In this document: positions 8,544 through 18,151 of the stretch, in pieces
How positions within the stretch are numbered: position 1 is the first letter of the stretch
Layout: every line of letters begins with the position of its first letter
Assembly: GCA_947574135.1 (NCBI GenBank)
Contig: CANPIM010000025.1
Span: forward strand, 1-44,253
Length of the DNA: 44,253 bases
Source of the DNA: an uncultured Lachnospiraceae bacterium
Lineage (GTDB): Bacteria; Bacillota; Clostridia; Lachnospirales; Lachnospiraceae
Direction: 5' to 3'
Notes under the pieces: model-generated
The model's input: only the letters and a program-made list of their open reading frames with translations
Told to the model about the DNA's origin: nothing
The model's database searches: none
Position numbers and translations under genes: made by a program

Positions 8544-9328
8544 TTGGCTTCTCCTTTTTTCATTTCCTTGGAGGCTTTCTTTCCCTTCTCCCTAGCCAGC
8601 ACATAGACCCGCTCGCTCTCCTTCCCAGGCTCCTGCTCCGTAAAAGCCTCATAGAATCCCAGGGGCTCCATCCCTGCCTCCCGAAGAAGCTCTCCGATTC
8701 GCTCCAGGGAATAGGCTCTCTGAAAATGGGTTTCCTGGTATTTCCGGTACAGTCCTTCCTTTTCCCGCAAAAAAAGGGTCAAATCGTAGGTATTGATTTG
8801 GGTTTCCGGGTCATAGTCATTCTCCCAGATAAAGCTTCCGTCCTCCCGGTTTTCCGCAATGGTACATTCTCCCAGCAGGACCTCATACTTATAGCAGGTA
8901 TTCAGATCAAAGAGAAAGATTCCCCCGGGATCCAGATAATTATTCACCAGCCGGAATACCTGGAGCAGATCCTCCTCCTCCGTGATATAGTTTATGGAAT
9001 CACAGACACTGATCACAGCCCGCACCGTACCGTACAGCTCAAATTCCCGCATATCCTGCAGAAGATACAGAATATCTCTTCCGCTTTGCGCCCGCTTTTC
9101 CACGGCCAGCTCCAGCATCTCCTCTGAGCTGTCCACCCCAATCATATCATAGCCGGCGGCAGCCAGAAGCTCTGTCATGCTGCCGGTCCCGCAGCCCAGC
9201 TCCAGCACCAGCCCGTCCCGGATTCCCTGCTGTCTCAGGAGCCCTATGATGTAACGGCTCCAGGCTTCATAGGGGATGTTGTCCATAAATAAATCGTAAA
9301 CAGCTGCAAAGCTTGTGTATGCATCCAT
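8537..9328 (-). CDS. SAM-dependent class I methyltransferase
   Basis: 263 residues. Motif I VLELGCGTGSMTELL and the acidic end of strand 2 (IGVDSSEEML) form the S-adenosylmethionine pocket; the DMREFELYG and YITEEEDLLQVF segments are typical of small-molecule or unspecified methyltransferases of this fold. The substrate is unknown. The ATG at 9328 (MDAYTSFAAVYDLFM) is chosen because AAGGAG precedes it and because the predicted transcription start lies only about 12 bases upstream. Longer in-frame extensions would precede the promoter. It is the first gene of the operon leading into hslO, nadE and probably degV. Confidence 0.88.
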   Translation of the reverse strand: MDAYTSFAAVYDLFMDNIPYEAWSRYIIGLLRQQGIRDGLVLELGCGTGSMTELLAAAGYDMIGVDSSEEMLELAVEKRAQSGRDILYLLQDMREFELYGTVRAVISVCDSINYITEEEDLLQVFRLVNNYLDPGGIFLFDLNTCYKYEVLLGECTIAENREDGSFIWENDYDPETQINTYDLTLFLREKEGLYRKYQETHFQRAYSLERIGELLREAGMEPLGFYEAFTEQEPGKESERVYVLAREKGKKASKEMKKGEAKC

Positions 9329-9346
9329 GGCTTTCTCCTTTTTCCC

Positions 9347-9375
9347 ATTGTAATCATTCCGAACGGGGTTGTCAA
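9347..9375 (-). promoter_or_regulatory. Promoter of the methyltransferase-hslO-nadE operon
   Basis: Perfect TTGACA (9370-9375), a 17-base spacer and TACAAT (9347-9352). The predicted leader is about 12 bases. Confidence 0.8.
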
Positions 9376-9412
9376 GCGAAGGTGGAAAAGGGACTGGGTC
9401 TTGGGCGCATTT

Positions 9413-9452
9413 AAAAAACTCTGTGCAGATTCTCATCTACACAGAGTTTTTT
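9413..9452. terminator. Bidirectional terminator after the HPr-like gene
   Basis: The stem AAACTCTGTG.AGAT/ATCT.CACAGAGTTT around a short loop has T-runs on both sides. On the minus strand it ends the murB-rapZ-whiA-HPr operon 55 bases after the last stop codon. Confidence 0.88.
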
Positions 9453-9507
9453 GCTATTGCCCAATTTTCGGATCAGTATCTTGCGTCCATGTTTGTGTTT
9501 GACTTGC

Positions 9508-9765
9508 TTAATTTTTGCTGCTCAGATACTTCTCGATATTTTCAATGGCTTCCCTCTCGTCACTTCCGTCTGCGGAAACCACAACTTCTTCCCCTGCCGA
9601 CAATCCCAGCGTCATCATTCCCATGATGCTCTTAGCGTTTACCTTCTTCTCATTACTCTCCACATAGATACTGCTCTCATACTGACTGGCAACCTGAACC
9701 AGCAGAGCTACCGGTCTGGCTTCCAGGCCAGAAGGAAGCTGAATTGTAATGGATTGTCTAATCAT
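9508..9765 (-). CDS. Crh-like HPr-fold protein lacking the phosphoryl-acceptor histidine
   Basis: 85 residues, HPr length. The HPr active-site motif normally GIHARP reads GLEARP here, so His15 is replaced by Glu15. The regulatory Ser46 in KSIMGMM is kept. It therefore cannot carry PTS phosphoryl groups but could still be phosphorylated on serine by HPr kinase and act with CcpA, as Bacillus Crh does (Crh has Gln15). It is the last gene of murB-rapZ-whiA, the same position that crh has behind whiA in Bacillus. Its ATG overlaps the whiA stop by four bases. A permanently phospho-mimicking role for Glu15 is speculation. Confidence 0.9.
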   Translation of the reverse strand: MIRQSITIQLPSGLEARPVALLVQVASQYESSIYVESNEKKVNAKSIMGMMTLGLSAGEEVVVSADGSDEREAIENIEKYLSSKN

Positions 9766-10703
9766 AATATTTTCTCCTCCTTGAACTCTCTTAGCTCCTC
9801 AGCTAAAACACTCAGTTTTCGCAGCCTGTGATTGACGCCGGACTTTCCCACGGGTGGATGCAGCATTTCTCCAAGTTCCTTCAGGGTTGCCTCTGGCTGC
9901 TCCAGCCGCAGCTCCGCCATCTCTGCCAAATTTTCGGGAAGCTTGGCAAATCCCAGATTCCTCTGGATATACCGGATATCCTCTATCTGCTTTACTGCTG
10001 CAGATATGGTCTTTCCCAGATTGGCTGTCTCACAGTTCACTTGTCTGTTAACGGAATTCCTCATCTCCTTCAAAATTCGTACATTCTCATAGTCCATCAA
10101 CGCTGCATGGGCTTCCATTACATTGAGCAGATCCACGATCTGCGAGCCCTCTTTCACATATAGTACAAAGCTTTTCTTGCGAAGGGTAATCTTCGCGCTG
10201 ACACCAAAATCCCCTATCATTTCCTGGAGCCGGCGGGCTTTCTCCTCCGTCTCACATACAATCTCAAAATGATAGCTTTTTTCCGGATCGCTGACAGACC
10301 CTGCTGCCAAAAACGCGCCGCGGATAAAGGCTCTTTTACAGCAAAGGCTTTGAATCAACACATGGTTCAAAGCTTCCAGGCCGTCATACGCTATCACCAA
10401 ATAGCTGCCATGCCTCTTTCCTCCCGGGCCGGATTCTGCATGTTCCTCCGGGCGCTCCTTATTATATGTATTCCGTTTTACAGACACGCCTATTCTTATA
10501 TTAAATGTTTTTTTCAATAATGTAAAGCACTTTCTTGCAGCGGACAAATTTTCCGTGTGGATCTCCACCTGTGCCCTTCCCTGCTTTATCCTCCTTCGGC
10601 TGCCCAGAAACTCTGTAATTGCAGCCAATTCTGCCAGCTGACAGTGACGGGCTGCCGGAGCCTGTCTGGATAATTCTTCCTTTACCTTACCTGAAAATGA
10701 CAT
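9762..10703 (-). CDS. whiA: WhiA family DNA-binding regulator
   Basis: 313 residues. MSFSGKVKEELSRQ, the C-to-centre LAGLIDADG-like fold (FIRGAFLAAGSVSDPEKSYHFEI) and the C-terminal helix-turn-helix (NLAEMAELRLEQPEATLKELGEML, then GKSGVNHRLRKL) match WhiA/DUF199 in order and length. In actinobacteria WhiA activates sporulation genes; in Bacillus it affects division and chromosome segregation. It starts three bases after rapZ, inside the conserved murB-rapZ-whiA-HPr block. The yvcK gene found between rapZ and whiA in Bacillus is absent here. Confidence 0.95.
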   Translation of the reverse strand: MSFSGKVKEELSRQAPAARHCQLAELAAITEFLGSRRRIKQGRAQVEIHTENLSAARKCFTLLKKTFNIRIGVSVKRNTYNKERPEEHAESGPGGKRHGSYLVIAYDGLEALNHVLIQSLCCKRAFIRGAFLAAGSVSDPEKSYHFEIVCETEEKARRLQEMIGDFGVSAKITLRKKSFVLYVKEGSQIVDLLNVMEAHAALMDYENVRILKEMRNSVNRQVNCETANLGKTISAAVKQIEDIRYIQRNLGFAKLPENLAEMAELRLEQPEATLKELGEMLHPPVGKSGVNHRLRKLSVLAEELREFKEEKIL

Positions 10704-10706
10704 ATC

Positions 10707-11585
10707 TCAGTGCCCCTTTATAATAGCGTCCTTCTCGATGTCCCGATGCTCAATGTGAATCCCATACTCGGAGTGCTTCTCAAGCCGTTCATAAAGCTTA
10801 TTGGCCAGTGTCACCGAGCGATGTTTGCCCCCGGTACAGCCAATGGCCACCACCAGCTGGTTTTTCCCCTCCAGCACATAATTGGGAATGAGAAATTGCA
10901 CCATATCCACCAGCTTGTCCAGAAACACATGAGCCACCTCAAAGCCCATAACAAACTCCTGTACCTCCTTATCGTTCCCCGAAAGCCCCCGCAGCTCATC
11001 ATAATAATAAGGGTTGGGCAGGAAGCGCACATCAAACACCAGATCCGCATCCCCGGGAATTCCAAACTTAAAGCCAAAGGACAGAACGGTGATCATGAGG
11101 TTCTTAAATTCCTGATTCATAACAAAAATCTTTTCCAGCTCGGTTTTCAGCTCCCGTGTCAAAAGATTGCTGGTATCCAGAATGTAATCTGCCTGCTTTT
11201 TTAAGAATTCCAGCCGCTGCCGCTCCAGAGCTATCCCCTCCGCCAGCCTTCCCTTGGCCGCCAGAGGATGGATGCGCCGGGTTTCCTTGTACCGCTTTAA
11301 GAGCACGGAATCTGAGGCATCCAAAAAGAGGATCTCAAAATGATAATTGGATACCAAAAGCTGCTCCATAACCTGTTTAAGCCCCGAAAGCTGCTGTCCA
11401 CTGCGCACGTCAAGCCCCAGAGCCACCTTAGTAATTTCGCTGCTTCCGGAATACACCAGCTCCGCAAATTTTTCCACCAGAGAGATGGGCAGATTGTCCA
11501 CGCAAAAATAACCCATGTCCTCCAACATTTTTAAGGATGTGCTCCGGCCAGCGCCGGACATCCCTGTCACAATAATGAACCGCAT
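10707..11585 (-). CDS. rapZ: RapZ/YvcJ family nucleotide-binding protein
   Basis: 292 residues. The N-terminal P-loop reads GMSGAGRSTSLK, with Arg in place of the usual Walker A Lys, followed by GYFCVDNLP. The C-terminal domain has the RFLPNPYY segment and the strongly conserved IGCTGGKHRSV motif. Enterobacterial RapZ is an RNase adaptor that controls GlmS through small RNAs. The Gram-positive YvcJ binds and hydrolyses nucleotides and its role is less clear, so the RNA-adaptor label is by homology only. It lies 30 bases after murB and 3 bases before whiA. Confidence 0.94.
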   Translation of the reverse strand: MRFIIVTGMSGAGRSTSLKMLEDMGYFCVDNLPISLVEKFAELVYSGSSEITKVALGLDVRSGQQLSGLKQVMEQLLVSNYHFEILFLDASDSVLLKRYKETRRIHPLAAKGRLAEGIALERQRLEFLKKQADYILDTSNLLTRELKTELEKIFVMNQEFKNLMITVLSFGFKFGIPGDADLVFDVRFLPNPYYYDELRGLSGNDKEVQEFVMGFEVAHVFLDKLVDMVQFLIPNYVLEGKNQLVVAIGCTGGKHRSVTLANKLYERLEKHSEYGIHIEHRDIEKDAIIKGH

Positions 11586-11615
11586 CCCCCTTCTGCCCTC
11601 TCTTTCTTTGCTCTC

Positions 11616-12539
11616 CTAAAATCCCAGAAGCTTTATCTCCATTTCCAGCTCCACTCCGAACTGGTGTTTGACTTGTTTCTTTACATGCTCCACCAGGGCT
11701 AATACATCCTGGGCCGTAGCATCCCCCCGGTTAATAATAAACCCACAGTGCTTTTCCGACACCTGGGCGCCTCCTATCTGAAATCCCCGAAGTCCTGCAT
11801 CCATAATAAGCTTTCCCGCATAATGCCCCTCCGGACGCTTAAAGGTGCTGCCTGCACTGGCATATTCCAAAGGCTGCTTTTCCACCCGGGCCTTTTTCAG
11901 CTCCTCCATTCTGTCCCAAATGGCCCTGGAGTCCTCCCGTTTTTCTAATCGGAACACCACCTCCAGCACCACATAGGATTTCCTTCCAATCACACTGGTC
12001 CGGTATCCAAGCTCCAGCTCCTCCCCGGTCAGCCAAAGCTCCTTCCCCTCCGGCGTCAAAACCAGGGCCTTTTCCACCACGTCCTTCATCTCTCCGCCGT
12101 AAGCCCCTGCATTCATCACCAGCGCGCCTCCCACACTCCCGGGGATCCCGGAGGCAAACTCCAGCCCGGAAAGCTGGAGCCTGGCCGCCTCGTGGGCCAC
12201 CCGAACCAGCAGCGCCCCTGCCTGCACCCGCAGACGGCGGCTTCCCGGATTATCTCCCTCTTCCATGGAAATCCTTTGCAGATCCTGCCGGATAATTACC
12301 CCTTTATACCCCTTATCGCTGACCAGCACATTGCTCCCGTTTCCTAATATATAATAGGGCATCCCGGCTTCCCGGCAGGCCTTTATGGTCTCCCACAGCT
12401 GCTCATATCCGGCAGCCCGCACATAAAACCTGGCATTTCCCCCAATCCGAAAGGTGGTGTGCTTCCGCATAGGCGCCTCCGCCTCCACACACGTCTCCCC
12501 GTTAATCTGTACAAGTCTCTCCAAAAAATCTATGTCCAT
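11616..12539 (-). CDS. murB: UDP-N-acetylenolpyruvoylglucosamine reductase
   Basis: 307 residues. FAD-binding motifs HTTFRIGGNA, GNGSNVLVSDKG and SGIPGSVGGALVMNAGAYGGEM, and the substrate-domain signature YASAGSTFKRP with the catalytic serine, match the shorter (type II) MurB found in Firmicutes. It reduces the enolpyruvyl group to make UDP-N-acetylmuramate, an early cytosolic step of peptidoglycan synthesis. First gene of the operon murB-rapZ-whiA-HPr-like. Its ribosome site (GTGAG) is weak and spaced far, so modest translation is possible. Confidence 0.96.
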   Translation of the reverse strand: MDIDFLERLVQINGETCVEAEAPMRKHTTFRIGGNARFYVRAAGYEQLWETIKACREAGMPYYILGNGSNVLVSDKGYKGVIIRQDLQRISMEEGDNPGSRRLRVQAGALLVRVAHEAARLQLSGLEFASGIPGSVGGALVMNAGAYGGEMKDVVEKALVLTPEGKELWLTGEELELGYRTSVIGRKSYVVLEVVFRLEKREDSRAIWDRMEELKKARVEKQPLEYASAGSTFKRPEGHYAGKLIMDAGLRGFQIGGAQVSEKHCGFIINRGDATAQDVLALVEHVKKQVKHQFGVELEMEIKLLGF

Positions 12540-12621
12540 AAAAGCAACTCACTTTCTCTCTGTTCCTGTTACCTTTTCTTACATCCAAAACTCCATGGGA
12601 TATGGGCTTTCGTTATGTTCC

Positions 12622-12627
12622 ATTATA
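12622..12627 (-). promoter_or_regulatory. Probable -10 box of the murB operon
   Basis: TATAAT on the minus strand, about 80 bases before murB. A TTGTAC 17 bases upstream is a poor -35 and lies inside the uvrA terminator hairpin, so promoter and terminator overlap. Confidence 0.45.
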
Positions 12628-12630
12628 TGC

Positions 12631-12656
12631 AAAAGGAGGGGTTTGTACAACCCCTC
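12631..12656 (-). terminator. Intrinsic terminator after uvrA
   Basis: The stem GAGGGGTT/AACCCCTC with loop GTACA is followed by CCTTTT on the minus strand, starting five bases after the uvrA stop codon. Confidence 0.75.
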
Positions 12657-12660
12657 TTCG

Positions 12661-15513
12661 CTAAATCTGCTTTTCTCCGTTCTGTTTTTCTTTTTCCAGA
12701 TACCGTTTCACATACTGTCCCGTATAGGATACCGGGCTCTTTGCCACCTGCTCCGGCGTCCCGAAGGCAATGACCGTTCCGCCTCCGTCTCCTCCCTCAG
12801 GCCCCATATCAATCAGATAATCCGCTGTCTTGATCACATCCAGGTTATGCTCAATGACCACCACGGTATTTCCTCCCTCTGCCAGCCGCTGAAGAATCTC
12901 TGTCAGCTTATGCACATCCGCAAAATGCAGGCCTGTGGTGGGCTCATCCAGAATGTAAATGGTTTTTCCCGTGCTTCGCCTGCTCAGCTCCGTGGCCAGC
13001 TTAATGCGCTGGGCCTCCCCTCCGGACAGAGTGGTGGAGGGCTGTCCAAGCTTAATATAGGAAAGTCCCACATCGTGAAGAGTCTCAATTTTCCGGGCAA
13101 TGGAGGGCACATTTTCAAAGAAGATCAGGGCCTCCTCCACCGTCATATCCAGCACGTCAAAAATACTCTTACCTTTGTATTTTACCTCCAGGGTCTCCCG
13201 GTTATAGCGCTTGCCCTGGCAAACCTCACAGGGCACATACACATCCGGCAGGAAGTGCATCTCTATTTTAATAATACCATCCCCGCTACAGGCTTCACAG
13301 CGGCCTCCTTTAACGTTAAAACTAAAACGGCCCTTCTTGTAGCCCTTGCTCTTGGCATCTGCCGTGGAGGCAAAGAGATCCCGTATCTGATCAAACACCC
13401 CCGTATAGGTGGCAGGATTGGACCGGGGCGTCCGTCCAATGGGAGACTGGTCAATATTGATCACCTTGTCCAGCTGCTCTATTCCTTTTATTCCCTTATG
13501 TCTGCCGGGAATGGTCCGGGCCCGATTGAGCTCCTTGGCCAAACGCTTGTACAGGATCTCGTTGATGAGGGAGCTTTTTCCGGAGCCGGATACCCCTGTC
13601 ACACAGGTAAAAATGCCCAGAGGCAGATCCACGTCTATGTTTTTCAGATTATTCTCCCGGGCCCCCTCAATGGTCAGCCAGCCGGCCGGCTCCCGCCGCA
13701 CCGTTGGCACAGGTATCCGCAGGCGGCCGCTTAAATAGGCTCCCGTAATGGATTCCGGCACCTGCATAATCTCCTGGGCCGTACCGGCCGCCACCACATG
13801 TCCCCCGTGCTCTCCGGCTCCCGGGCCGATATCCACTACATAGTCCGCCGCCAGCATGGTATCCTCGTCGTGCTCCACCACCACCAGGGTATTCCCCAGG
13901 TCCCTAAGCCGCTTTAAGGTGGCCAGAAGCTTATCATTGTCCCGCTGGTGAAGGCCGATGCTGGGCTCATCCAGAATATAGGCCACGCCCACCAAGCCGG
14001 AGCCAATCTGGGTAGCCAGCCGGATGCGCTGGGCCTCTCCTCCGGACAGACTGCCCGTCGCCCGGGCCAGCGTCAGGTAATCCAGTCCCACATCCACCAG
14101 AAAGCCCACCCTGGCCCGAATCTCCCTTAAAATCTGATCCCCAATAAGCTGCTGCTGCCGGGTCAGCTCCATATCCATGAGAAAGCCCTGGAGATTTCGA
14201 ATGGACATGGCTGTTATCTCATATATATTTTTATCGTGAACCGTCACGGCCAGGGATGTCTTTTTCAATCGCTGACCTTTGCAGGCCTTACAGGGGGTAA
14301 TGCGCATAAATTCCTCGTATTCCTGCCGCATAACCTCGGATCCCGTCTCCCGGTAGCGCCGCTGCACGTTGCGGATCAGTCCCTCAAAGGCCACATCATA
14401 GACGCCCTCTCCCCGCTGACCCCGATAATGTACCTTTACCATGCGTCCACCGGTACCGTTTATCAAAATATCCTGCACCTCCGGGCTCAGCTGCTCATAG
14501 GGTGTTTGAAGATCAAAGCCGTATTCCCTGGAAAGCGCCTGGAGAGTGGCATAGGTATAGCTGGAGGGATCGGTGCAGGATTGCCAGCCCATAACCGTAA
14601 TGGCGCCTCCCGCAATGCTCAGGGATTTATCCGGGATCATGAGATCCTCGTCAAATTCCATTTTATAGCCCAGTCCAAAACAATCCGGACAGGCTCCGAA
14701 GGGATTGTTAAAGGAAAAGCTTCGGGGCTCTATCTCCTCCATGCTGATGCCACAGTCCGGACAGGCATAGCTGGAGCTAAAGGTCAGGGTTTCCCCGTCT
14801 ATGACATCCACTACCAAAAGGCCCTCCGAAAGACCCAGTACTGTCTCAATAGAATCTGCCAGCCGCTTCTCAATGCCCTCCTTTACCACCAGACGGTCCA
14901 CCACAATCTCAATCAAATGCTTGATGTTTTTATCAAGCTTTATCTCCTCGGAGAGCTCATAAAGATTTCCGTCGATTCTCACCCGCACAAAGCCGCTTTT
15001 CCGCGCCTGCTCCAGAACCTTTACATGCTCTCCCTTTCGTCCCTTAACCACAGGAGCCAGAATCTGAATCCTGGTCCGCTCAGGCAGTCCCATAATCTGG
15101 TCCACCATCTGATCTACCGTCTGTTTCTTAATCTCCTTGCCGCACTTGGGACAATGGGGGATACCGATACGGGCATACAAGAGTCGAAAATAATCATAGA
15201 TTTCCGTCACCGTTCCCACGGTAGAGCGGGGATTCCGGTTGGTTGACTTTTGATCAATGGAAATAGCCGGGGAAAGCCCCTCGATGCTCTCCACATCCGG
15301 CTTCTCCATCTGCCCCAGAAACTGGCGGGCATAGGAGGACAGGGATTCCATATACCGCCGCTGTCCCTCCGCATAGATGGTGTCAAAGGCCAGAGAGGAT
15401 TTCCCTGATCCGCTTAAGCCTGTGAGCACCACAAACTCATTTCTGGGTATATCCACGTCCAGATTTTTCAGGTTGTGCTCATTGGCTCCTCTGATTTTGA
15501 TAAATTGTCTCAT
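12661..15513 (-). CDS. uvrA: Excinuclease ABC subunit A
   Basis: 950 residues, full length. Two ABC ATPase modules: the first Walker [15 protein letters not shown] near residue 31, the second [13 protein letters not shown] near 640, with the two LSGGEAQRI signatures. Zinc-binding CxxC pairs occur at [22 protein letters not shown] and [18 protein letters not shown]. UvrA scans DNA for bulky lesions and loads UvrB in nucleotide excision repair. It lies 109 bases downstream of uvrB without a terminator between, so uvrB-uvrA form one operon under the SOS-like promoter upstream of uvrB. The ATG at 15513 follows GGGAG. Confidence 0.98.
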   Translation of the reverse strand: MRQFIKIRGANEHNLKNLDVDIPRNEFVVLTGLSGSGKSSLAFDTIYAEGQRRYMESLSSYARQFLGQMEKPDVESIEGLSPAISIDQKSTNRNPRSTVGTVTEIYDYFRLLYARIGIPHCPKCGKEIKKQTVDQMVDQIMGLPERTRIQILAPVVKGRKGEHVKVLEQARKSGFVRVRIDGNLYELSEEIKLDKNIKHLIEIVVDRLVVKEGIEKRLADSIETVLGLSEGLLVVDVIDGETLTFSSSYACPDCGISMEEIEPRSFSFNNPFGACPDCFGLGYKMEFDEDLMIPDKSLSIAGGAITVMGWQSCTDPSSYTYATLQALSREYGFDLQTPYEQLSPEVQDILINGTGGRMVKVHYRGQRGEGVYDVAFEGLIRNVQRRYRETGSEVMRQEYEEFMRITPCKACKGQRLKKTSLAVTVHDKNIYEITAMSIRNLQGFLMDMELTRQQQLIGDQILREIRARVGFLVDVGLDYLTLARATGSLSGGEAQRIRLATQIGSGLVGVAYILDEPSIGLHQRDNDKLLATLKRLRDLGNTLVVVEHDEDTMLAADYVVDIGPGAGEHGGHVVAAGTAQEIMQVPESITGAYLSGRLRIPVPTVRREPAGWLTIEGARENNLKNIDVDLPLGIFTCVTGVSGSGKSSLINEILYKRLAKELNRARTIPGRHKGIKGIEQLDKVINIDQSPIGRTPRSNPATYTGVFDQIRDLFASTADAKSKGYKKGRFSFNVKGGRCEACSGDGIIKIEMHFLPDVYVPCEVCQGKRYNRETLEVKYKGKSIFDVLDMTVEEALIFFENVPSIARKIETLHDVGLSYIKLGQPSTTLSGGEAQRIKLATELSRRSTGKTIYILDEPTTGLHFADVHKLTEILQRLAEGGNTVVVIEHNLDVIKTADYLIDMGPEGGDGGGTVIAFGTPEQVAKSPVSYTGQYVKRYLEKEKQNGEKQI

Positions 15514-15622
15514 AAATGACTCCCTTTCTCCTGTCCGTCCCGGCCCGCCAACGCTCTATAGAAAATCCGACTGCCAGGCCTGTTTGTTGTCCTTGCGCTT
15601 CCTGTTTCGAAATATGCTGCCC

Positions 15623-17674
15623 CTACAAATCCTGCAGCTGCTTTTTCAGCTCGATCATCTTATCACGCAGCTCCGCCGCTGCCTCAAAGTTCAGCTCTGC
15701 CGCTGCCTTCTTCATCTTCTTGTCAATGTCTCCAATCAGCTTCTCCAGCTCCTTCTTGCTCATGGACTCCGGATCCTTTTCGAACTGGAGTTCTTCCTGG
15801 GCAATCTCCTTGGAAATACTGATAAGATCCCGCACAGCCTTTTTAATGGTCTGGGGGGTAATGCCATGCTCCTGGTTATATTTTTCCTGGATCTCGCGGC
15901 GTCGCTCTGTCTCGTCAATGGCAAGGCGCATGGAATCTGTAATGCTATCCGCATACATAATTACCCGGCCCTGGGAATTTCTGGCTGCCCGGCCGATGGT
16001 CTGAATCAGGGAGGTCTCGGAGCGCAGGAAGCCCTCCTTGTCCGCATCCAGAATGGCCACCAGGGTAATCTCCGGGATATCCAGTCCCTCCCGCAGCAGA
16101 TTAATGCCCACCAAAACATCAAAGACATCCAGCCGCATATCCCGGATAATCTCCGTCCGCTCCAGGGTGTCAATATCCGAGTGGAGATATTTCACCCGAA
16201 TCCCAAGCTCCCGCATATAGTCTGTCAAATCCTCCGCCATCCGCTTTGTCAGGGTGGTAATCAAAATCTTGTGGCCGGCCGCCACCTCCTGATTGACCTC
16301 CCCCACCAGATCGTCGATCTGCCCTTCTACCGGTCGCACCTCTACCTTGGGATCCAAAAGCCCTGTAGGACGGATAATCTGCTCTGCCCGAAAAAGCTCA
16401 TGCTCCTCCTCATATTCCCCCGGCGTGGCAGACACAAAGAGAATCTGATCTATTTTACTTTCAAACTCCCCAAAATTCAAGGGGCGGTTATCCTTAGCCG
16501 AGGGCAGACGAAAGCCATAGTCCACCAGAGTGGTTTTTCTGGATTGATCCCCTGCAAACATCCCCCGGATCTGGGGAATGGTTTTGTGGGACTCGTCTAT
16601 GATAATCAAAAAATCCTCCGGAAAATAGTCCATCAGAGTGTTGGGAGGCTGCCCAGGCTCCAATCCAGACAGATGCCGGGAATAATTTTCAATGCCAGAG
16701 CAGAAGCCCGTTTCCTTGAGCATCTCAATGTCGAAGTTGGTTCGCTCGGAGATTCTCTGGGCCTCCAGAAGCTTGTCCTCGCCTTTGAAGTAGCGAATGC
16801 GTTCCTCAAGCTCCTCTTCAATATCTTTGGCCGCTCTGCGGATCTGCTCTGCCGGAACTACATAGTGGGAGGCCGGGAAGATTGCCACGTGCTCTCTGGT
16901 TCCCCTGATCTCCCCGGTCAGCACATCAATCTCTGAGATCCGGTCAATCTCGTCCCCGAAAAATTCTACCCGGATGGCGGTGTCCATCTCACTGGCCGGT
17001 ATGATCTCCAGAACATCCCCTCTTACCCGGAAGGTTCCCCGCTTGAAGTCCATGTCGTTTCGGTCATACTGAATGTCCACCAGCTGCCGCAGAACCTCGT
17101 CCCGATCCTTTTGCATCCCCGGGCGGAGAGATACCATCATCTTCTCAAAGTTCTCCGGCTCTCCCAGGCCGTAGATGCAGGAGACGGAGGATACCACAAT
17201 CACATCCCTGCGCTCGATAAGAGAGGCCGTGGCGGAGAGGCGCAGCTTGTCGATCTCGTCGTTGACGGAGGAGTCCTTGGCGATGTAGGTGTCGCTGGAG
17301 GGGACGTAGGCTTCGGGTTGGTAGTAGTCGTAGTAGGACACAAAATACTCCACTGCATTCTCAGGGAAAAATTCTTTGAACTCCCCGTACAACTGGGCTG
17401 CAAGGGTTTTATTGTGCGCTATTACCAAAGTGGGTTTGTTCAGCTGCTGGATCACATTGGCCATAGTAAAGGTCTTGCCGGAGCCTGTAACGCCCAATAA
17501 GGTCTGGCATTGATTGCCTTCCCTGAAGCCATTTACAAGGGCTTCTATGGCTTGGGGCTGGTCGCCGGTGGGCTGATATTCGCTGTGTAATTTGAAGAGA
17601 CTGCCGCCCTCTGCAGCCTCTTTGCTGGCCGGCAAAGAAGCAGCCTGCATCTGCTCTTTTTGTTCAATCTGCAC
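15623..17674 (-). CDS. uvrB: Excinuclease ABC subunit B
   Basis: 683 residues from a GTG start at 17674. This start is chosen because AGGAGGTGAT sits 8 bases before it; an upstream in-frame GTG at 17683 lies inside that ribosome site. Helicase motifs: Walker [15 protein letters not shown], then the beta-hairpin region [16 protein letters not shown] at [11 protein letters not shown], and motif [18 protein letters not shown]-terminal UVR domain (about 640-680) contacts UvrC. UvrB verifies damage and recruits UvrC. The first 25 residues before [12 protein letters not shown] are a poorly conserved extension. Confidence 0.97.
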   Translation of the reverse strand: MQIEQKEQMQAASLPASKEAAEGGSLFKLHSEYQPTGDQPQAIEALVNGFREGNQCQTLLGVTGSGKTFTMANVIQQLNKPTLVIAHNKTLAAQLYGEFKEFFPENAVEYFVSYYDYYQPEAYVPSSDTYIAKDSSVNDEIDKLRLSATASLIERRDVIVVSSVSCIYGLGEPENFEKMMVSLRPGMQKDRDEVLRQLVDIQYDRNDMDFKRGTFRVRGDVLEIIPASEMDTAIRVEFFGDEIDRISEIDVLTGEIRGTREHVAIFPASHYVVPAEQIRRAAKDIEEELEERIRYFKGEDKLLEAQRISERTNFDIEMLKETGFCSGIENYSRHLSGLEPGQPPNTLMDYFPEDFLIIIDESHKTIPQIRGMFAGDQSRKTTLVDYGFRLPSAKDNRPLNFGEFESKIDQILFVSATPGEYEEEHELFRAEQIIRPTGLLDPKVEVRPVEGQIDDLVGEVNQEVAAGHKILITTLTKRMAEDLTDYMRELGIRVKYLHSDIDTLERTEIIRDMRLDVFDVLVGINLLREGLDIPEITLVAILDADKEGFLRSETSLIQTIGRAARNSQGRVIMYADSITDSMRLAIDETERRREIQEKYNQEHGITPQTIKKAVRDLISISKEIAQEELQFEKDPESMSKKELEKLIGDIDKKMKKAAAELNFEAAAELRDKMIELKKQLQDL

Positions 17675-17722
17675 AAAAATCACCTCCAGGATTTATAGTA
17701 AAAAAGTTCGTCTATTAGGCAG

Positions 17723-17777
17723 AAATTCGTCGAGGCACATCTTCACCTTTTTCACAAAATGGCGCTTCGACGAATTT
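17723..17777 (-). repeat. 11-bp inverted repeat in the uvrB leader
   Basis: AAATTCGTCGA (17723-17733) and its exact complement (17767-17777) are separated by 33 bases, inside the predicted 5' leader of uvrB-uvrA, about 50-100 bases upstream of the start. It could form a leader hairpin or be a remnant of a mobile repeat; there is no T-run, so it is not a terminator. Confidence 0.5.
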
Positions 17778-17887
17778 TGGTTACTCAATTCAGTTTTTCA
17801 TACTACACGAAAACAGTGAAACTGTATGAACAAATCATAACCCGAGAGTATAAATCCCTTCCACTTCTGCTCATTTCCAACGCGGTT

Positions 17888-17916
17888 ATTATATCACATC
17901 CCCTCTCCTTTGTCTA
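17888..17916 (-). promoter_or_regulatory. uvrB-uvrA promoter
   Basis: TAGACA (17911-17916), a 17-base spacer and TATAAT (17888-17893) with an extended TGA before the -10. The leader would be about 205 bases. Apart from the 11-bp inverted repeat, nothing coding is visible in that leader. Confidence 0.75.
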
Positions 17917-17922
17917 CAAAAA

Positions 17923-17936
17923 CAAACATTAGTTCG
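17923..17936 (-). promoter_or_regulatory. Candidate LexA (SOS) box upstream of uvrB
   Basis: The palindrome CGAAC-TAAT-GTTTG matches the Gram-positive LexA/DinR consensus CGAAC-N4-GTTYG closely. It ends six bases upstream of the -35 box. uvrBA is SOS-induced in Bacillus, so the placement makes sense; binding is inferred. Confidence 0.5.
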
Positions 17937-17973
17937 CTCATCATACGTCTTATTCTTTTCCTACATTCTCTTC

Positions 17974-18015
17974 AAAAAAGAGACGCAGTCTGTTTCATCA
18001 CAGATTCGCGTCCCT
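17974..18015 (-). terminator. Intrinsic terminator downstream of the decayed Rpn-like gene
   Basis: On the minus strand GGGACGC..TCTGT pairs with ACAGA..GCGTCTC and is followed by TTTTTTG. It insulates the accessory island from the uvrB promoter. Confidence 0.7.
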
Positions 18016-18076
18016 TTCCTTAAATTTCTCCTCAATCATTACTTTAAAAGTTCGCCGCCGAACAGGCGGCATGAAT

Positions 18077-18140
18077 TCGGGTATTCCAAATGCGCCCTCA
18101 CCACTTTCCTCTTTGGTGGAATACCCGATTTCGGGCGCAT
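18077..18140. repeat. Two interleaved inverted repeats
   Basis: Arm A, TCGGGTATTCCA (18077-18088), is complementary to 18117-18128; arm B, ATGCGCCC (18090-18097), is complementary to 18133-18140. The order A-B-A'-B' is pseudoknot-like or gives two alternative hairpins. It lies in the 136 bases between the decayed gene and its terminator. Between 17684 and 18151 no convincing gene is present. Confidence 0.55.
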
Positions 18141-18151
18141 GCAGGTTTCCA

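Noticed and set aside
12454..13734. Long plus-strand open frame antisense to murB and uvrA
   Set aside because: It lies opposite clear, motif-complete genes, has no ribosome site and shows no family motifs; it reflects the codon bias of the minus-strand genes.
15377..16936. 519-codon plus-strand open frame opposite uvrA and uvrB
   Set aside because: Antisense shadow of uvrB; no recognisable domain and no translation signal.
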